Counted from the stretch's first letter, positions 34,929 through 43,801 are shown. The stretch: 64,000 nucleotides of DNA from Mycolicibacterium stellerae (GCF_003719305.1 NZ_RARC01000012.1:62001-126000); one strand, 5' to 3'. The notes: generated from the sequence alone by a model not told the origin. Numbers and translations: made by a program.

Positions 34929-36316
34929 CAGTATTCGATGTACCGGACGACGTAGGGGGTCATGCCGCTAGTCCGCACCGGCGAAACCTTCACCTGGGAA
35001 CCGGTGAACGGCGCCTCGAGCATCTGGCCGTTGCCGAGGTACAGAGTCACGTGCTGGCTTCCGCCCGGTCCGTAGAAGATGACGTCACCGCGCCGCATCT
35101 GCGATGACGGGATCTTGCGGCCCATGTCGTATTGCGAACCCGAGTAGTGCGGCAGCTTGATGCCTACGCCTGCGAACGCATAGAGGATCAACCCGGAGCA
35201 GTCGAAACCGACTGTGCCCGCACCAGAGTCGATGCCGCGGCTCGGGCCTGCCGCGTTGCCGCCGCCCCATGAGTACGGCACGCCCAGCTGGGTGCCTGCA
35301 CGCCGGATGACGTACTCGGCGGCCCGCCTGCCGTACACGCGCGGAATCGCGCCGTTGGTGTAGCCGGTCGGTGTCGGCAGGATTCCCATCTTGCGCAGGA
35401 AGTTTCGGCCCATGTCGGCGGTGTACTGCGCCGAGGTGGACGACATACCGAGCACCGAGTTGATGATCGCGATCGGATCGCCGCTGACGAACGCACTCGG
35501 GATCGCAGGCAGCGTCGGATCCCACAGGCTCGTGTCCCAATTCGCCGCGCCGGGCGCGGGCTTGACGGCGGCACGATCCCAATCCGCCGCCGGGTTCGCC
35601 AGCGGTGCGGCGGGTTTCGGCTGCCCCGTCGCCGAGGCCGACCACGTTCGGGCCTCGGCCAGCTTCGCCCGGGCGGCGGTGCGCTGCGCGGTCAGCTGGT
35701 CAAGCTGAGCCTGCTGGTCGGCAAACGTCTGCTGAGCCGATGTCAGCATGGACACCGCCGCATCCTGACTGGACTGCGCGTCGACCGCGGCCTGGTCGGC
35801 CTTCTGCTTGGCCAGCCGTGCCGCGGAATCCTTGTTGACCTGTTCGGTACGGGCCCGCTGCAGGTCCGCCATCACCTGCTGGGAGCTGGCCGCAAGCGTT
35901 TGCCCGGCGGAAGCCGTGTCGATCATGTCGGCTGGGTCGACTGCGGTCAGATAGGAACTCGAGGGTCCGTTGACATAGGTCGACGCCGCAAAGGTGTCGA
36001 ATCGCTTCTGCGCGGACTTGATCGCCGCGTCCGCGTCGTCCACCGCGTGCCTGCTTGCGTCGACATCGCCCTGTGCCGCTGCGGCGTTGTCACGCGCGGT
36101 CTGGACGTCGACGATGGCCTTGTTGACGCTCTCCTGCCTGGCCTGCACGGCGGCGCCGAGTTCTTGCAGCTGCTGGTTGATGTTCGCGATCGCGGCGACG
36201 AGCGAACCGATTGACTCCGAACCATTGGGCTCGGCGGCCGCTATACCGCCCGGCGTGTAGAACGCCGTTGCCAACAGGATGCCGAGGGACGCGAGAGCGC
36301 GAGGCGTGCGTCTCAT
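34928..36316 (-). CDS. ripA: NlpC/P60 peptidoglycan endopeptidase RipA (division hydrolase)
   Basis: 462 residues. Signal peptide (ALASLGILLATAFYTPGGIAAAEP), then a long N-terminal coiled coil (about residues 40-230: NINQQLQELGAAVQARQESVNKAI ... QQAQLDQLTAQRTAARAKL). In the family this coiled coil autoinhibits the enzyme. A linker and the NlpC/P60 domain follow, with VGFDCSGLILYAF (Cys), GGSQHVTLYLGNG (His) and the invariant C-terminus TPYVVRYIEY. It is required for daughter-cell separation in mycobacteria. Start: ATG 36316, 11 bases after GGAG, rather than the in-frame TTG. Promoter DNA upstream carries several GTCACA sites. Confidence 0.96.
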   Translation of the reverse strand: MRRTPRALASLGILLATAFYTPGGIAAAEPNGSESIGSLVAAIANINQQLQELGAAVQARQESVNKAIVDVQTARDNAAAAQGDVDASRHAVDDADAAIKSAQKRFDTFAASTYVNGPSSSYLTAVDPADMIDTASAGQTLAASSQQVMADLQRARTEQVNKDSAARLAKQKADQAAVDAQSSQDAAVSMLTSAQQTFADQQAQLDQLTAQRTAARAKLAEARTWSASATGQPKPAAPLANPAADWDRAAVKPAPGAANWDTSLWDPTLPAIPSAFVSGDPIAIINSVLGMSSTSAQYTADMGRNFLRKMGILPTPTGYTNGAIPRVYGRRAAEYVIRRAGTQLGVPYSWGGGNAAGPSRGIDSGAGTVGFDCSGLILYAFAGVGIKLPHYSGSQYDMGRKIPSSQMRRGDVIFYGPGGSQHVTLYLGNGQMLEAPFTGSQVKVSPVRTSGMTPYVVRYIEY

Positions 36317-36339
36317 TCGACTCAAGTCTCCTCGCAGAA

Positions 36340-36449
36340 GTCACACCAACAACAACTACACCAGTGGGTCCTTCTGCACCGTACGTCACAACAGACACTA
36401 AAGAAACTCTAGTCACAAATTACATATCTGTAATTAGAGGGAGTGTGAC
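36340..36449 (-). promoter_or_regulatory. ripA upstream region with repeated GTCACA sites and a nested palindrome
   Basis: GTCACA occurs on the plus strand at 36340, 36385 and 36412 and inverted (TGTGAC) at 36444-36449. Between the last two lies the perfect dyad AATTACA-TATC-TGTAATT (36418-36435) in unusually AT-rich DNA. GTCACA is the core of the MtrA response-regulator box, and ripA is a reported MtrA target, so MtrA binding is the leading interpretation. The inner palindrome may bind another factor. Confidence 0.6.
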
Positions 36450-36491
36450 CGAATGGTGATATTCGAATTCGCGAGGCTGTTCTGCCAGGCG

Positions 36492-37070
36492 TTATTGCGC
36501 CTTTTGCGGCTCGACCTCAGGTGCGTCGCGCCTGCTTCGGACCTGCAGGAATCGCGTCGCGACAGCGGCGCCCAATACCAGCACGATGAGCACTACGGAG
36601 AATGCCGTCCACGGGAAATGCGTCGTCGTCAACTCGCTGACGAAATTCTTCGACGACGCAACCGGGTCGCCGTTCTTTGCGATATCTTGACCGGCCTCCA
36701 GCGTCACCCGATCGAAAGTCGGGCTGTAGGTCCCCGCCCATGTCGGGCTCATCGCCAACACTGTCGAGCCTGGGTATGCCTCCCCCACCTCGGTTGCGAT
36801 ATCCCGCAGCGGGGTGTCGATCGGCGGATTGGTCGCGATCACCACGATCTTGAGGTCGATGCCCTGCGCGCGGGCGTCGGTGACGACCTGTCGCAATTCG
36901 GGCACGACCTTCGCATCGGCGGGCGGCACGCTCACACCGTCGTCGCGCACGTCGGCGAGCACCTGGTTCATATCGACGTCGGGTGGGATATACGACGGGA
37001 GGAACGGGATCACGTCCGGGCCGGGCACACGAGCACCGTACGCGATACCGGCCGCAACGAGTGGCAGCAC
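36492..37070 (-). CDS. Membrane protein of unknown function (Rv1476-like)
   Basis: 192 residues. A short hydrophobic N-terminus (MLPLVAAGIAYGARV), an extracytoplasmic domain of about 115 residues (YIPPDVDMNQVLADVRDDGVSVPPADAKVVPELRQVVTDARAQGIDLKIVVIA), a C-terminal membrane helix (FSVVLIVLVLGAAVATRFL) and an acidic cytoplasmic tail. The alpha/beta pattern recalls TPM-like domains, but I cannot confirm this. GTG start at 37070, with no strong ribosome site. Placed between acn (divergent) and ripA, as in M. tuberculosis. Confidence 0.75.
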   Translation of the reverse strand: MLPLVAAGIAYGARVPGPDVIPFLPSYIPPDVDMNQVLADVRDDGVSVPPADAKVVPELRQVVTDARAQGIDLKIVVIATNPPIDTPLRDIATEVGEAYPGSTVLAMSPTWAGTYSPTFDRVTLEAGQDIAKNGDPVASSKNFVSELTTTHFPWTAFSVVLIVLVLGAAVATRFLQVRSRRDAPEVEPQKAQ

Positions 37071-37112
37071 GCACCCATAAGGACAAGACTGGAAGCAGCC
37101 GGGCTTGCTTTA

Positions 37113-37128
37113 CAGGACAAGCGTACTG
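37113..37128 (+). promoter_or_regulatory. AcnR operator in the acn promoter
   Basis: CAGGACAAGCGTACTG matches every defined position of the AcnR consensus reported from Corynebacterium glutamicum (CAGNACnnncGTACTG). It abuts a -10-like TTAGAAT (37129-37135) about 53 bases before the acn start, so bound repressor would block RNA polymerase. The repressor gene is two ORFs downstream in the same operon. Confidence 0.85.
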
Positions 37129-37187
37129 TTAGAATAACCGAGCCGCCGACACAGCCCGTCGCGGCGATTACTTAGCCGGGAGTTGAT

Positions 37188-39995
37188 GTGAGCAGCAAAG
37201 ATTCGTTTGGAGCCCGCGACACGCTGGCGGTCGGGGACAAGAGCTACGAGATCTACCGCCTGGACGCGGTGTCGGGCACCGAGAAGCTCCCCTACAGCCT
37301 CAAGGTGCTCGCCGAGAACCTGCTTCGCACCGAGGACGGCGCCAACATCACCAGCGACCACATCGAGGCCATCGCCAACTGGGACCCGAGTGCCGATCCG
37401 AGTGTGGAGATCCAGTTCACCCCTGCCCGCGTGATCATGCAGGACTTCACCGGTGTCCCGTGCATCGTCGACCTGGCCACCATGCGCGAGGCCGTTGGCG
37501 ACCTCGGCGGGGACCCCGACAAGGTCAACCCGCTTGCACCCGCCGACCTGGTGATCGACCACTCCGTGATCGCCGACCTCTTCGGAACCGCGAACGCGTT
37601 CGAGCGCAACGTCGAGATCGAATACGAACGCAACGGTGAGCGGTACCAGTTCCTGCGTTGGGGCCAGGGCGCCTTCAACGACTTCAAGGTGGTCCCTCCC
37701 GGCACCGGCATCGTTCATCAGGTCAACATCGAATACCTGGCCAGCGTGGTGATGGAGCGCGACGGCGTCGCCTATTGCGACACCTGCGTCGGCACCGATT
37801 CGCACACCACGATGGAGAACGGGCTCGGTGTGCTCGGCTGGGGTGTCGGCGGCATCGAGGCCGAGGCCGCCATGCTCGGCCAGCCGGTGTCGATGCTCAT
37901 CCCGCGCGTCGTCGGCTTCAAGCTCTCCGGTGAGCGACAGCCCGGCGTGACCGCAACCGACGTGGTGCTCACCGTCACCGAGATGTTGCGCAAGCACGGC
38001 GTTGTCGGCAAGTTCGTCGAGTTCTACGGCGACGGCGTCGCCGAGGTGCCGCTGGCCAACCGCGCAACGCTAGGCAACATGAGCCCCGAGTTCGGTTCCA
38101 CTGCAGCGATTTTCCCAATCGACGAAGTGACAATCGACTACCTGAGGCTGACCGGCCGCAGCGACGAACAGCTGGCACTGGTCGAGGCCTACGCCAAAGA
38201 ACAGGGCCTCTGGCACGACCCGTCCCGGGAACCGAAGTTCTCCGAGTACATCGAGCTGGACCTGTCCGACGTGGTGCCGTCGATCGCCGGACCGAAACGT
38301 CCGCAGGACCGCATCGCGCTCAACGATGCCAAGAACGCGTTCCGCAAGGACATTCACAACTACGTCGAGGAGAACCACCCCGCCGAGCACACCAACGTCG
38401 ACGAGGCCGTCGACGAGACGTTCCCCGCCAGCGATCCGGTGTCGCTGTCCTTCGCCGACGAGAGCGCGGTGGAAGTGGTCTCGGCGGCCAACGGCGCCCA
38501 GGGCAGGCCAAGCAAGCCGGTGAAGGTGGAATCCTCCGAGCGCGGTGACTGCATCATCGACCACGGCGCGGTGGTGATCGCGGCGATCACGTCGTGCACC
38601 AACACGTCGAACCCCGAGGTGATGATCGGCGCCGCACTGCTGGCGAAGAACGCCGTCGACAGGGGCCTGACGTCCAAGCCGTGGGTGAAGACGACGATGG
38701 CGCCGGGTTCCCAGGTCGTCACCGACTACTACGACAAGGCGGGCCTGTGGCCATATCTGGAGAAGCTCGGCTTCTTCCTCGTGGGATACGGCTGCACCAC
38801 ATGCATCGGCAACTCCGGACCGCTGCCGGAGGACATCAGCAAGGCGATCAACGATGCCGATCTCTCGGTCACCGCAGTGTTGTCGGGCAACCGCAACTTC
38901 GAGGGCCGGATCAACCCCGACGTGAAGATGAACTATCTGGCGTCTCCGCCGTTGGTGATCGCCTACGCGCTGGCGGGCACGATGGACTTCGACTTTGAAG
39001 CCGACGCCCTTGGTAAGGACACCGACGGCAACGACGTCTTCCTGAAGGACATCTGGCCGTCGCAGAAGGACATCAACGACACCATCGCGTCGGCGATCAA
39101 CACCGAGATGTTCGTCAAGAACTATGCCGACGTGTTCAAGGGTGACGAGCGGTGGCGCAACCTGCCGACGCCGAGCGGCAACACGTTCGAGTGGGACGAG
39201 AACTCGACCTACGTGCGCAAGCCGCCGTACTTCGACGGCATGCCCGCCGAGCCGGAGCCGGTGGCCGATATCACCGGTGCCAGAGTGCTTGCGCTGCTGG
39301 GCGATTCGGTTACCACCGACCACATCTCCCCCGCGGGCAACATCAAGCCGGGCACGCCCGCCGCGCAGTACCTCGACGAGCACGGCGTAGACAAAGCCAA
39401 TTACAACTCCTACGGGTCACGACGCGGAAACCACGAAGTGATGATCCGGGGCACGTTCGCCAATATCCGGCTGCGCAACCAGTTGCTCGACGACGTCTCC
39501 GGTGGCTATACCCGAGATTTCACCAACGACGGCGAACAGGCGTTCATCTACGATGCTGCGCAGAACTACGCGGCAGCCGACATCCCGCTGGTCGTGCTCG
39601 GCGGCAAGGAGTACGGTTCGGGATCGTCGCGGGACTGGGCGGCGAAGGGCACCAGCCTTCTCGGAGTCCGTGCGGTCATCACCGAGTCGTTCGAACGAAT
39701 CCACCGCTCCAACTTGATCGGCATGGGCGTCATCCCGCTGCAGTTCCCCGCGGGTGAGTCGGCCGCTTCGCTGAAGTTGGACGGCACGGAGACCTTCGAC
39801 ATCACCGGCATCGAGGCGCTCAACGACGGCAAAGTGCCGAAGACCGTGCACGTGAAGGCCACCAAAAACAATGGATCAGACGGCGAGGCCGTGGAGTTCG
39901 ACGCCGTGGTCCGCATCGACACCCCCGGTGAGGCTGACTACTACCGCAACGGCGGCATCCTGCAGTACGTACTTCGCAACATGCTGAAGTCGTAG
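37188..39995 (+). CDS. acn: Aconitate hydratase A
   Basis: 935 residues, a monomeric [4Fe-4S] aconitase converting citrate to isocitrate. Cluster cysteines lie in AITSCTNTSNPEVM and GYGCTTCIGNSGP, and active-site residues in GTDSHTTMENGLGVLGWGVGG and GSSRDWAAKGT of the swivel domain. Actinobacterial aconitases carry an insertion of the type seen at residues ~385-450 (YVEENHPAEHTNVDEAVDETFPASDP). The mycobacterial orthologue also binds iron-responsive RNA. GTG start 8 bases after GGGAG. Likely repressed by AcnR. Confidence 0.97.
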   Translation: MSSKDSFGARDTLAVGDKSYEIYRLDAVSGTEKLPYSLKVLAENLLRTEDGANITSDHIEAIANWDPSADPSVEIQFTPARVIMQDFTGVPCIVDLATMREAVGDLGGDPDKVNPLAPADLVIDHSVIADLFGTANAFERNVEIEYERNGERYQFLRWGQGAFNDFKVVPPGTGIVHQVNIEYLASVVMERDGVAYCDTCVGTDSHTTMENGLGVLGWGVGGIEAEAAMLGQPVSMLIPRVVGFKLSGERQPGVTATDVVLTVTEMLRKHGVVGKFVEFYGDGVAEVPLANRATLGNMSPEFGSTAAIFPIDEVTIDYLRLTGRSDEQLALVEAYAKEQGLWHDPSREPKFSEYIELDLSDVVPSIAGPKRPQDRIALNDAKNAFRKDIHNYVEENHPAEHTNVDEAVDETFPASDPVSLSFADESAVEVVSAANGAQGRPSKPVKVESSERGDCIIDHGAVVIAAITSCTNTSNPEVMIGAALLAKNAVDRGLTSKPWVKTTMAPGSQVVTDYYDKAGLWPYLEKLGFFLVGYGCTTCIGNSGPLPEDISKAINDADLSVTAVLSGNRNFEGRINPDVKMNYLASPPLVIAYALAGTMDFDFEADALGKDTDGNDVFLKDIWPSQKDINDTIASAINTEMFVKNYADVFKGDERWRNLPTPSGNTFEWDENSTYVRKPPYFDGMPAEPEPVADITGARVLALLGDSVTTDHISPAGNIKPGTPAAQYLDEHGVDKANYNSYGSRRGNHEVMIRGTFANIRLRNQLLDDVSGGYTRDFTNDGEQAFIYDAAQNYAAADIPLVVLGGKEYGSGSSRDWAAKGTSLLGVRAVITESFERIHRSNLIGMGVIPLQFPAGESAASLKLDGTETFDITGIEALNDGKVPKTVHVKATKNNGSDGEAVEFDAVVRIDTPGEADYYRNGGILQYVLRNMLKS

Positions 39996-40004
39996 GGCGA
40001 TACG

Positions 40005-40568
40005 TTGCCGCGGGTAACCGACGACCACCTGGCGGCGCGTCGCCGGCAGATCCTCGACGGCGCCCGGCGGTGCTTTGCCGAATACGGCTACGACAGGGCC
40101 ACCGTGCGTCGGCTCGAACAGACCATCGGGCTGTCGCGCGGCGCGATCTTTCACCATTTCCGGGACAAGGACACCCTGTTCTTCGAACTGGCCCACGAGG
40201 ATGCCGAACGGATGGCCGACGTTGCTTCGCGCGAAGGCCTCATCCAGGTCATGCGCGACATGCTGGCCGCGCCCGAACAGTTCGACTGGTTGGCCACCCG
40301 CCTTGAGATCGCGCGCAAGCTTCGCAACGACCCCGCGTTCAACAAGGGCTGGTCGGAACGGTCTGCCGAACTGTCGGTGGCGACCACCGAGCGGCTGCGC
40401 AGACAGAAGCAGGCGGGACGGTTGCGTGATGACGTGCCCAGCGACGTACTGCACATGTATTTGGACCTGGTGCTCGACGGCCTGGTAGCGCGGCTCGCCT
40501 CGGGAGACGACCCCGAAAAGCTCAGTGGCGTACTCGACCTCGTGGAATCGTCGGTCCGCCAGCGGTAG
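40005..40568 (+). CDS. acnR: TetR-family aconitase repressor AcnR
   Basis: 187 residues. N-terminal TetR HTH (RRRQILDGARRCFAEYGYDRATVRRLEQTIGLSRGAIFHHFRDKDTLFFELA) and a helical ligand-binding domain. In corynebacteria AcnR senses citrate with a divalent metal. TTG start 10 bp after the acn stop, so it is cotranscribed and would autorepress. It ends one base before the convergent small HTH gene (gap 0). The operator at 37113-37128 supports function. Corresponds to Rv1474c. Confidence 0.93.
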   Translation: MPRVTDDHLAARRRQILDGARRCFAEYGYDRATVRRLEQTIGLSRGAIFHHFRDKDTLFFELAHEDAERMADVASREGLIQVMRDMLAAPEQFDWLATRLEIARKLRNDPAFNKGWSERSAELSVATTERLRRQKQAGRLRDDVPSDVLHMYLDLVLDGLVARLASGDDPEKLSGVLDLVESSVRQR

Positions 40569-40757
40569 CTAACGCCTACTACGATGGTTGGGCCCGCCGC
40601 GGCTGCGCATCGTCGTGCCCGACTCGCGCAACATACTGTGTATCGACCCGTACGAGCGGCCCGTAGATGCGACGAGCGAACGAATGCTCGCCCCGCCCTC
40701 GTACGCATGCCGGAGTTCGTTGAGCAACTGCTCGCGAGACTTGTTCAGTTTCTTCAT
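40569..40757 (-). CDS. Small helix-turn-helix protein (Rv1473A-like)
   Basis: 62 residues, MKKLNKSREQLLNELR then AYEGGASIRSLVASTGRSYGSIHSMLRESG, an HTH of the type found in recombinase/Hin-like or sigma-4-like DNA-binding ends, with a basic tail (RSRGGPNHRSRR). ATG 40757 follows a strong GGGGAGGTGTCG ribosome site. The counterpart in M. tuberculosis is annotated as a possible transcriptional regulator. The target is unknown. Tail-to-tail with acnR. Confidence 0.8.
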   Translation of the reverse strand: MKKLNKSREQLLNELRHAYEGGASIRSLVASTGRSYGSIHSMLRESGTTMRSRGGPNHRSRR

Positions 40758-40855
40758 CGACACCTCCCCGCCTTTGGTGCCCCGACGAGTACCCAGCGTA
40801 AACAAGGCTCAACCCAGCGGCGGCAAGAAAAAGCAAAGAGTCACATTTTCAGACA

Positions 40856-42484
40856 TCAGGCCAACTCGATGAGCTCGGCGTAGTCGGCCGACCAGAAATC
40901 CTCGGTGCCGTCGGGAAGCAGCACGACGCGTTGCGGGTCCAGCGCCTCGGCGGCACCGGGATCGTGGGTCACCAGCACCACCGCCCCTTGGTAGCTGCGC
41001 AGCGCGTCCAGCACCTGCTCGCGCGACGCCGGATCGAGATTGTTCGTCGGTTCATCGAGTAGCAGGACATTTGCCGTCGATGCGACGAGACCGGCAAGCG
41101 CGAGGCGGGTTTTCTCGCCTCCCGACAATGTGCCAGCAGGCTGGTCGAGCTGCGGCCCGCTGAACATGAAAGCGCCCAACAGGCCGCGTAGCTCCTGCTC
41201 GCCCGTATCGGGGGCGGCATGGCGGATGTTCTCCCACACCGTCGCGAGATCATCGAGGGTGTCGTGCTCCTGTGCGAAATAGCCGATCTTGAGGCCGTGG
41301 CCCGGCTCGAGGCCGCCGGTGTCAGGTGTCTCGACCCCGGCCAGCAGGCGCAGCAGCGTGGTCTTGCCCGCGCCGTTGAGGCCGAGCACGACCACACGCG
41401 AACCACGGTCGATGGCCAGATCGACGCCGGTGAACACCTCCAGCGAGCCGTAGGTCTTTGTCAGGTCCTTGGCCACCAACGGGGTGCGGCCACACGACGC
41501 CGGACTGGGAAATTTGATGCGGGCCACCTTGTCGGCAACCCGCTCTTCGTCCAGCGCTGCCATCATCCGATCGGCCCGGCGCAGCATGTTCTGCGCCGCA
41601 ACGGCTTTGGTCGCCTTGGCGCCCATCTTGGCGGCCTGGGTGCGCAGCGCGGACGCCTTCCGCTCGGCGTTGGCACGTTCGCGGCGGCGACGCTGTTCGT
41701 CGGTGGCACGCGCATCGAGGTATTTCTGCCACGACATGTTGTAGACGTCGACCTCGCCGCGCACTGCGTCGAGGAACCAGACCCGGTTGACGACGTCGGC
41801 GAGCAGCTCGACGTTGTGGCTGATCACCACCAACCCGCCGGTGTGTGCCCGGAGAAACTCGCGGAGCCAACCAAGCGAGTCGGCGTCGAGGTGGTTGGTT
41901 GGCTCGTCGAGCAGCAGCGTCGTCGACGAACCCGCCCCGCTGTCGGATGCGGCGAACAGGATCCGGGATAGCTCGACGCGGCGGCGCTGCCCGCCGGACA
42001 GCGTGCGCAGCGACTGGGTCAGAACCCGGTCGGGCAGGCCGAGGCTCGCACAGATGCGACTGGCCTCACTCTCGGCGCCGTAGCCGCCAAGGGCGGCGAA
42101 CCGCTCCTCGAGCTGGCCGTAGCGGCGCACGGCTCGATCGCGGGTGGCGTCGTCGGCGACCTCGGCCATCAGAGCCTGCTGCTTCTCCAGGTCCGACAGC
42201 AGAGTGTCGAGACCACGCGCCGAGAGAACCCGGTCGCGGGCCAGGGTGTCGAGGTTGCCTTCTCTGGGATCCTGTGGCAGATAACCGATTTCGCCGGTTC
42301 GGATGATCTTGCCCGCGTACGGCTCACCTTCGCCTGCCAAGATCCGCATGGTGGTGGTCTTGCCCGCACCGTTTCGGCCGACGAGTCCGATGCGATCGCC
42401 TGGCTGCACCCGAAGGGCCGTGCCGTCTGTGGACAGCAGCGTGCGCGCGCCTGCGCGGACCTCGAGGTCCGTTGCGGTGATCAC
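40856..42484 (-). CDS. ABC-F family ATPase (ribosome-associated, Rv1473-like)
   Basis: 542 residues, two ABC domains and no membrane segments. Walker A motifs GLVGRNGAGKTTT and VLGLNGAGKTTL, signatures TLSGGQRRRVELSRIL and TLSGGEKTRLALAGL, Walker B boxes TTLLLDEPTNHLD and VLLLDEPTNNLD. The arginine-rich linker (DEQRRRRERANAERKASALRTQAAKMG) is the P-site tRNA-interaction motif of ABC-F factors. Such proteins act on stalled ribosomes, and some protect against antibiotics; Rv1473 has been proposed as a macrolide-related factor. GTG 42484 gives the M. tuberculosis length; longer openings would include the dispersed repeat. Confidence 0.93.
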   Translation of the reverse strand: MITATDLEVRAGARTLLSTDGTALRVQPGDRIGLVGRNGAGKTTTMRILAGEGEPYAGKIIRTGEIGYLPQDPREGNLDTLARDRVLSARGLDTLLSDLEKQQALMAEVADDATRDRAVRRYGQLEERFAALGGYGAESEASRICASLGLPDRVLTQSLRTLSGGQRRRVELSRILFAASDSGAGSSTTLLLDEPTNHLDADSLGWLREFLRAHTGGLVVISHNVELLADVVNRVWFLDAVRGEVDVYNMSWQKYLDARATDEQRRRRERANAERKASALRTQAAKMGAKATKAVAAQNMLRRADRMMAALDEERVADKVARIKFPSPASCGRTPLVAKDLTKTYGSLEVFTGVDLAIDRGSRVVVLGLNGAGKTTLLRLLAGVETPDTGGLEPGHGLKIGYFAQEHDTLDDLATVWENIRHAAPDTGEQELRGLLGAFMFSGPQLDQPAGTLSGGEKTRLALAGLVASTANVLLLDEPTNNLDPASREQVLDALRSYQGAVVLVTHDPGAAEALDPQRVVLLPDGTEDFWSADYAELIELA

Positions 42485-42499
42485 GCTGGCTTCGTCCTT

Positions 42500-42531
42500 C
42501 CCCCGGTCGCTTCGCTCGTACCCCGCCGGGA
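42500..42531. repeat. Dispersed short repeat, copy 2 (echA12-ABC-F junction)
   Basis: CCCCCGGTCGCTTCGCTC (42500-42517), spacer GTA, CCCCGCCGGGA (42521-42531). Same bipartite sequence and spacing as at 19642-19673. It again lies between the stop of one minus-strand gene and the start of the next, 15 bases before the ABC-F GTG. Confidence 0.75.
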
Positions 42532-42542
42532 TCTCGTCACTG

Positions 42543-43373
42543 TTACTTGTCGTCGGTGAAGACCGCGGGCCGGTTCTCTGCGCGCGCGGCCACCGCTTCT
42601 TCGAAGTTGGCGGTGAGTAAGCGAACGAAGAGTTGGCCAAGGCCTTCGGCCTGCATGTGTCCTTCCAGGCTAGCGGCGTCCAGTCCAGTCCACAGTGTGC
42701 GCTTGGTCAACTCGACTCCGGGCCGGGAGAACGCCGCGATCCGCTCGGCCATCTGGTAGCACGTGTCGAGCAGCTGATCATCAGCGACGGCGCGGGAGAC
42801 CAGGCCGATCCGTTCGGCCTCCTGCGCGTCGACGTCGCGGCCGGTCAGCATCAGCTCGAACGCCCGCGACGTGCCGATCGCCCTCGGCAGCAGATAGCTC
42901 AGGCCGAGCTCGCTTGCGGTCAGCCCGTTGTTGATGCCCGCCGCCCGGAAATATGCGGCGCTGCCTGCGACCCTGATGTCGGCGGCCAGCGCTAGGCACA
43001 GTCCCCCGCCGATCGCGGCGCCGTTCACCGCCGCGATGACCGGCTGGTGCATCTTGCGCAGCGCGAGAATGACGTCGTCGAGCACCTCCATGGAGCGCAG
43101 TGCGAACGTCGGCCGGGTCAGCCCGTCGATGTGGGGCACCGAGCCGGCCGATTTGTGGTCGGCGCCCGAGGAGAAGCCACGGCCCGCGCCGGTCAAGACG
43201 ACCGCCCTGACGGAGTTGTCGAAGGTCAGCTCTTCGAGCACGGCCTTCAGCGGAACCATGACATCGAACGCCATCGAGTTCATCCGCTCCGGGCGATTGA
43301 GCGTTACCAGCGCCACGTGGGGACGCGGACGATCGACGAGGACGAAATTGCTCTGCTCGGTCACGGACTGCAC
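42543..43373 (-). CDS. echA12: Enoyl-CoA hydratase/isomerase EchA12
   Basis: 276 residues of the crotonase fold: LVTLNRPERMNSMAFDVMVPL, oxyanion-hole strand GFSSGADHKSAG, and VNGAAIGGGLCLALAADIRVA. The glutamates expected of a classical hydratase are partly replaced (INNGLTASELGLSYLLPRAIG keeps a Glu), so hydratase against isomerase/other crotonase activity is open. It is nearest to Rv1472. The GTG at 43373 is used; GTG 43364 (VTEQSNFVLVDRP) is an equally good start. The thioredoxin gene lies 18 bp upstream on the same strand. Confidence 0.88.
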   Translation of the reverse strand: MQSVTEQSNFVLVDRPRPHVALVTLNRPERMNSMAFDVMVPLKAVLEELTFDNSVRAVVLTGAGRGFSSGADHKSAGSVPHIDGLTRPTFALRSMEVLDDVILALRKMHQPVIAAVNGAAIGGGLCLALAADIRVAGSAAYFRAAGINNGLTASELGLSYLLPRAIGTSRAFELMLTGRDVDAQEAERIGLVSRAVADDQLLDTCYQMAERIAAFSRPGVELTKRTLWTGLDAASLEGHMQAEGLGQLFVRLLTANFEEAVAARAENRPAVFTDDK

Positions 43374-43391
43374 GCTATCGCGTGCAGCGGA

Positions 43392-43757
43392 TCAAGCCTG
43401 TTCGCCGTTGCTCTGTGCGGCGATCGCGGCGTCGATGTCGAGGTCCTTGACCTGCTGCACAAGGTCCTCGAGGGCGGCCGGCGGCAGTGCTCCGGCCTGG
43501 TTGAACACCAGCTTGCCCTTCTTGAACGCCATCAGCGTCGGGATCGACCGAATGTCGGCGGCGGCGGCGAGCTGCTGCTCGGCTTCGGTGTCGACCTTCG
43601 CGTACACCACATCGGGGTGCTTGTCGGCCGACGCCGAGAAAGTCGGTGCGAATGCCTTACACGGCCCGCACCATGACGCCCAGAAATCCACCAGCACGAT
43701 CTCGTTGTCGTTGATGGTGTCGTTGAACTCTGCAGCTGTGATGTCTCGGGTGGTCAC
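43392..43757 (-). CDS. trxB1: Thioredoxin (Rv1471-like)
   Basis: 121 residues. Thioredoxin fold with the active site WCGPC (Cys30 and Cys33) in VDFWASWCGPCKAF and the cis-Pro loop IRSIPTLMAFKKG. A C-terminal tail of ~15 residues is added (DAAIAAQSNGEQA). It reduces protein disulfides. Start: GTG 43757 after AGGAGAAGC. A SigH-type promoter is visible directly upstream, fitting the known SigH control of this gene in M. tuberculosis. Probably cotranscribed with echA12. Confidence 0.93.
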   Translation of the reverse strand: MTTRDITAAEFNDTINDNEIVLVDFWASWCGPCKAFAPTFSASADKHPDVVYAKVDTEAEQQLAAAADIRSIPTLMAFKKGKLVFNQAGALPPAALEDLVQQVKDLDIDAAIAAQSNGEQA

Positions 43758-43766
43758 GCTTCTCCT

Positions 43767-43792
43767 AACGCCGGCGTAAAGCTGTCTGTTCC
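43767..43792 (-). promoter_or_regulatory. SigH-type promoter of the thioredoxin gene
   Basis: GGAACA (43792-43787), 16 bases, CGTT (43770-43767) matches the SigH/SigR consensus GGAAYA-N16-17-CGTT. The transcription start would lie only a few bases before the GTG start codon, so the message may be nearly leaderless. Confidence 0.7.
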
Positions 43793-43801
43793 CACTATGT
43801 G

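Noticed and set aside
38070..39383. 437-codon minus-strand open frame over acn
   Set aside because: Antisense to aconitase with intact Fe-S motifs; the composition is typical of shadow frames.
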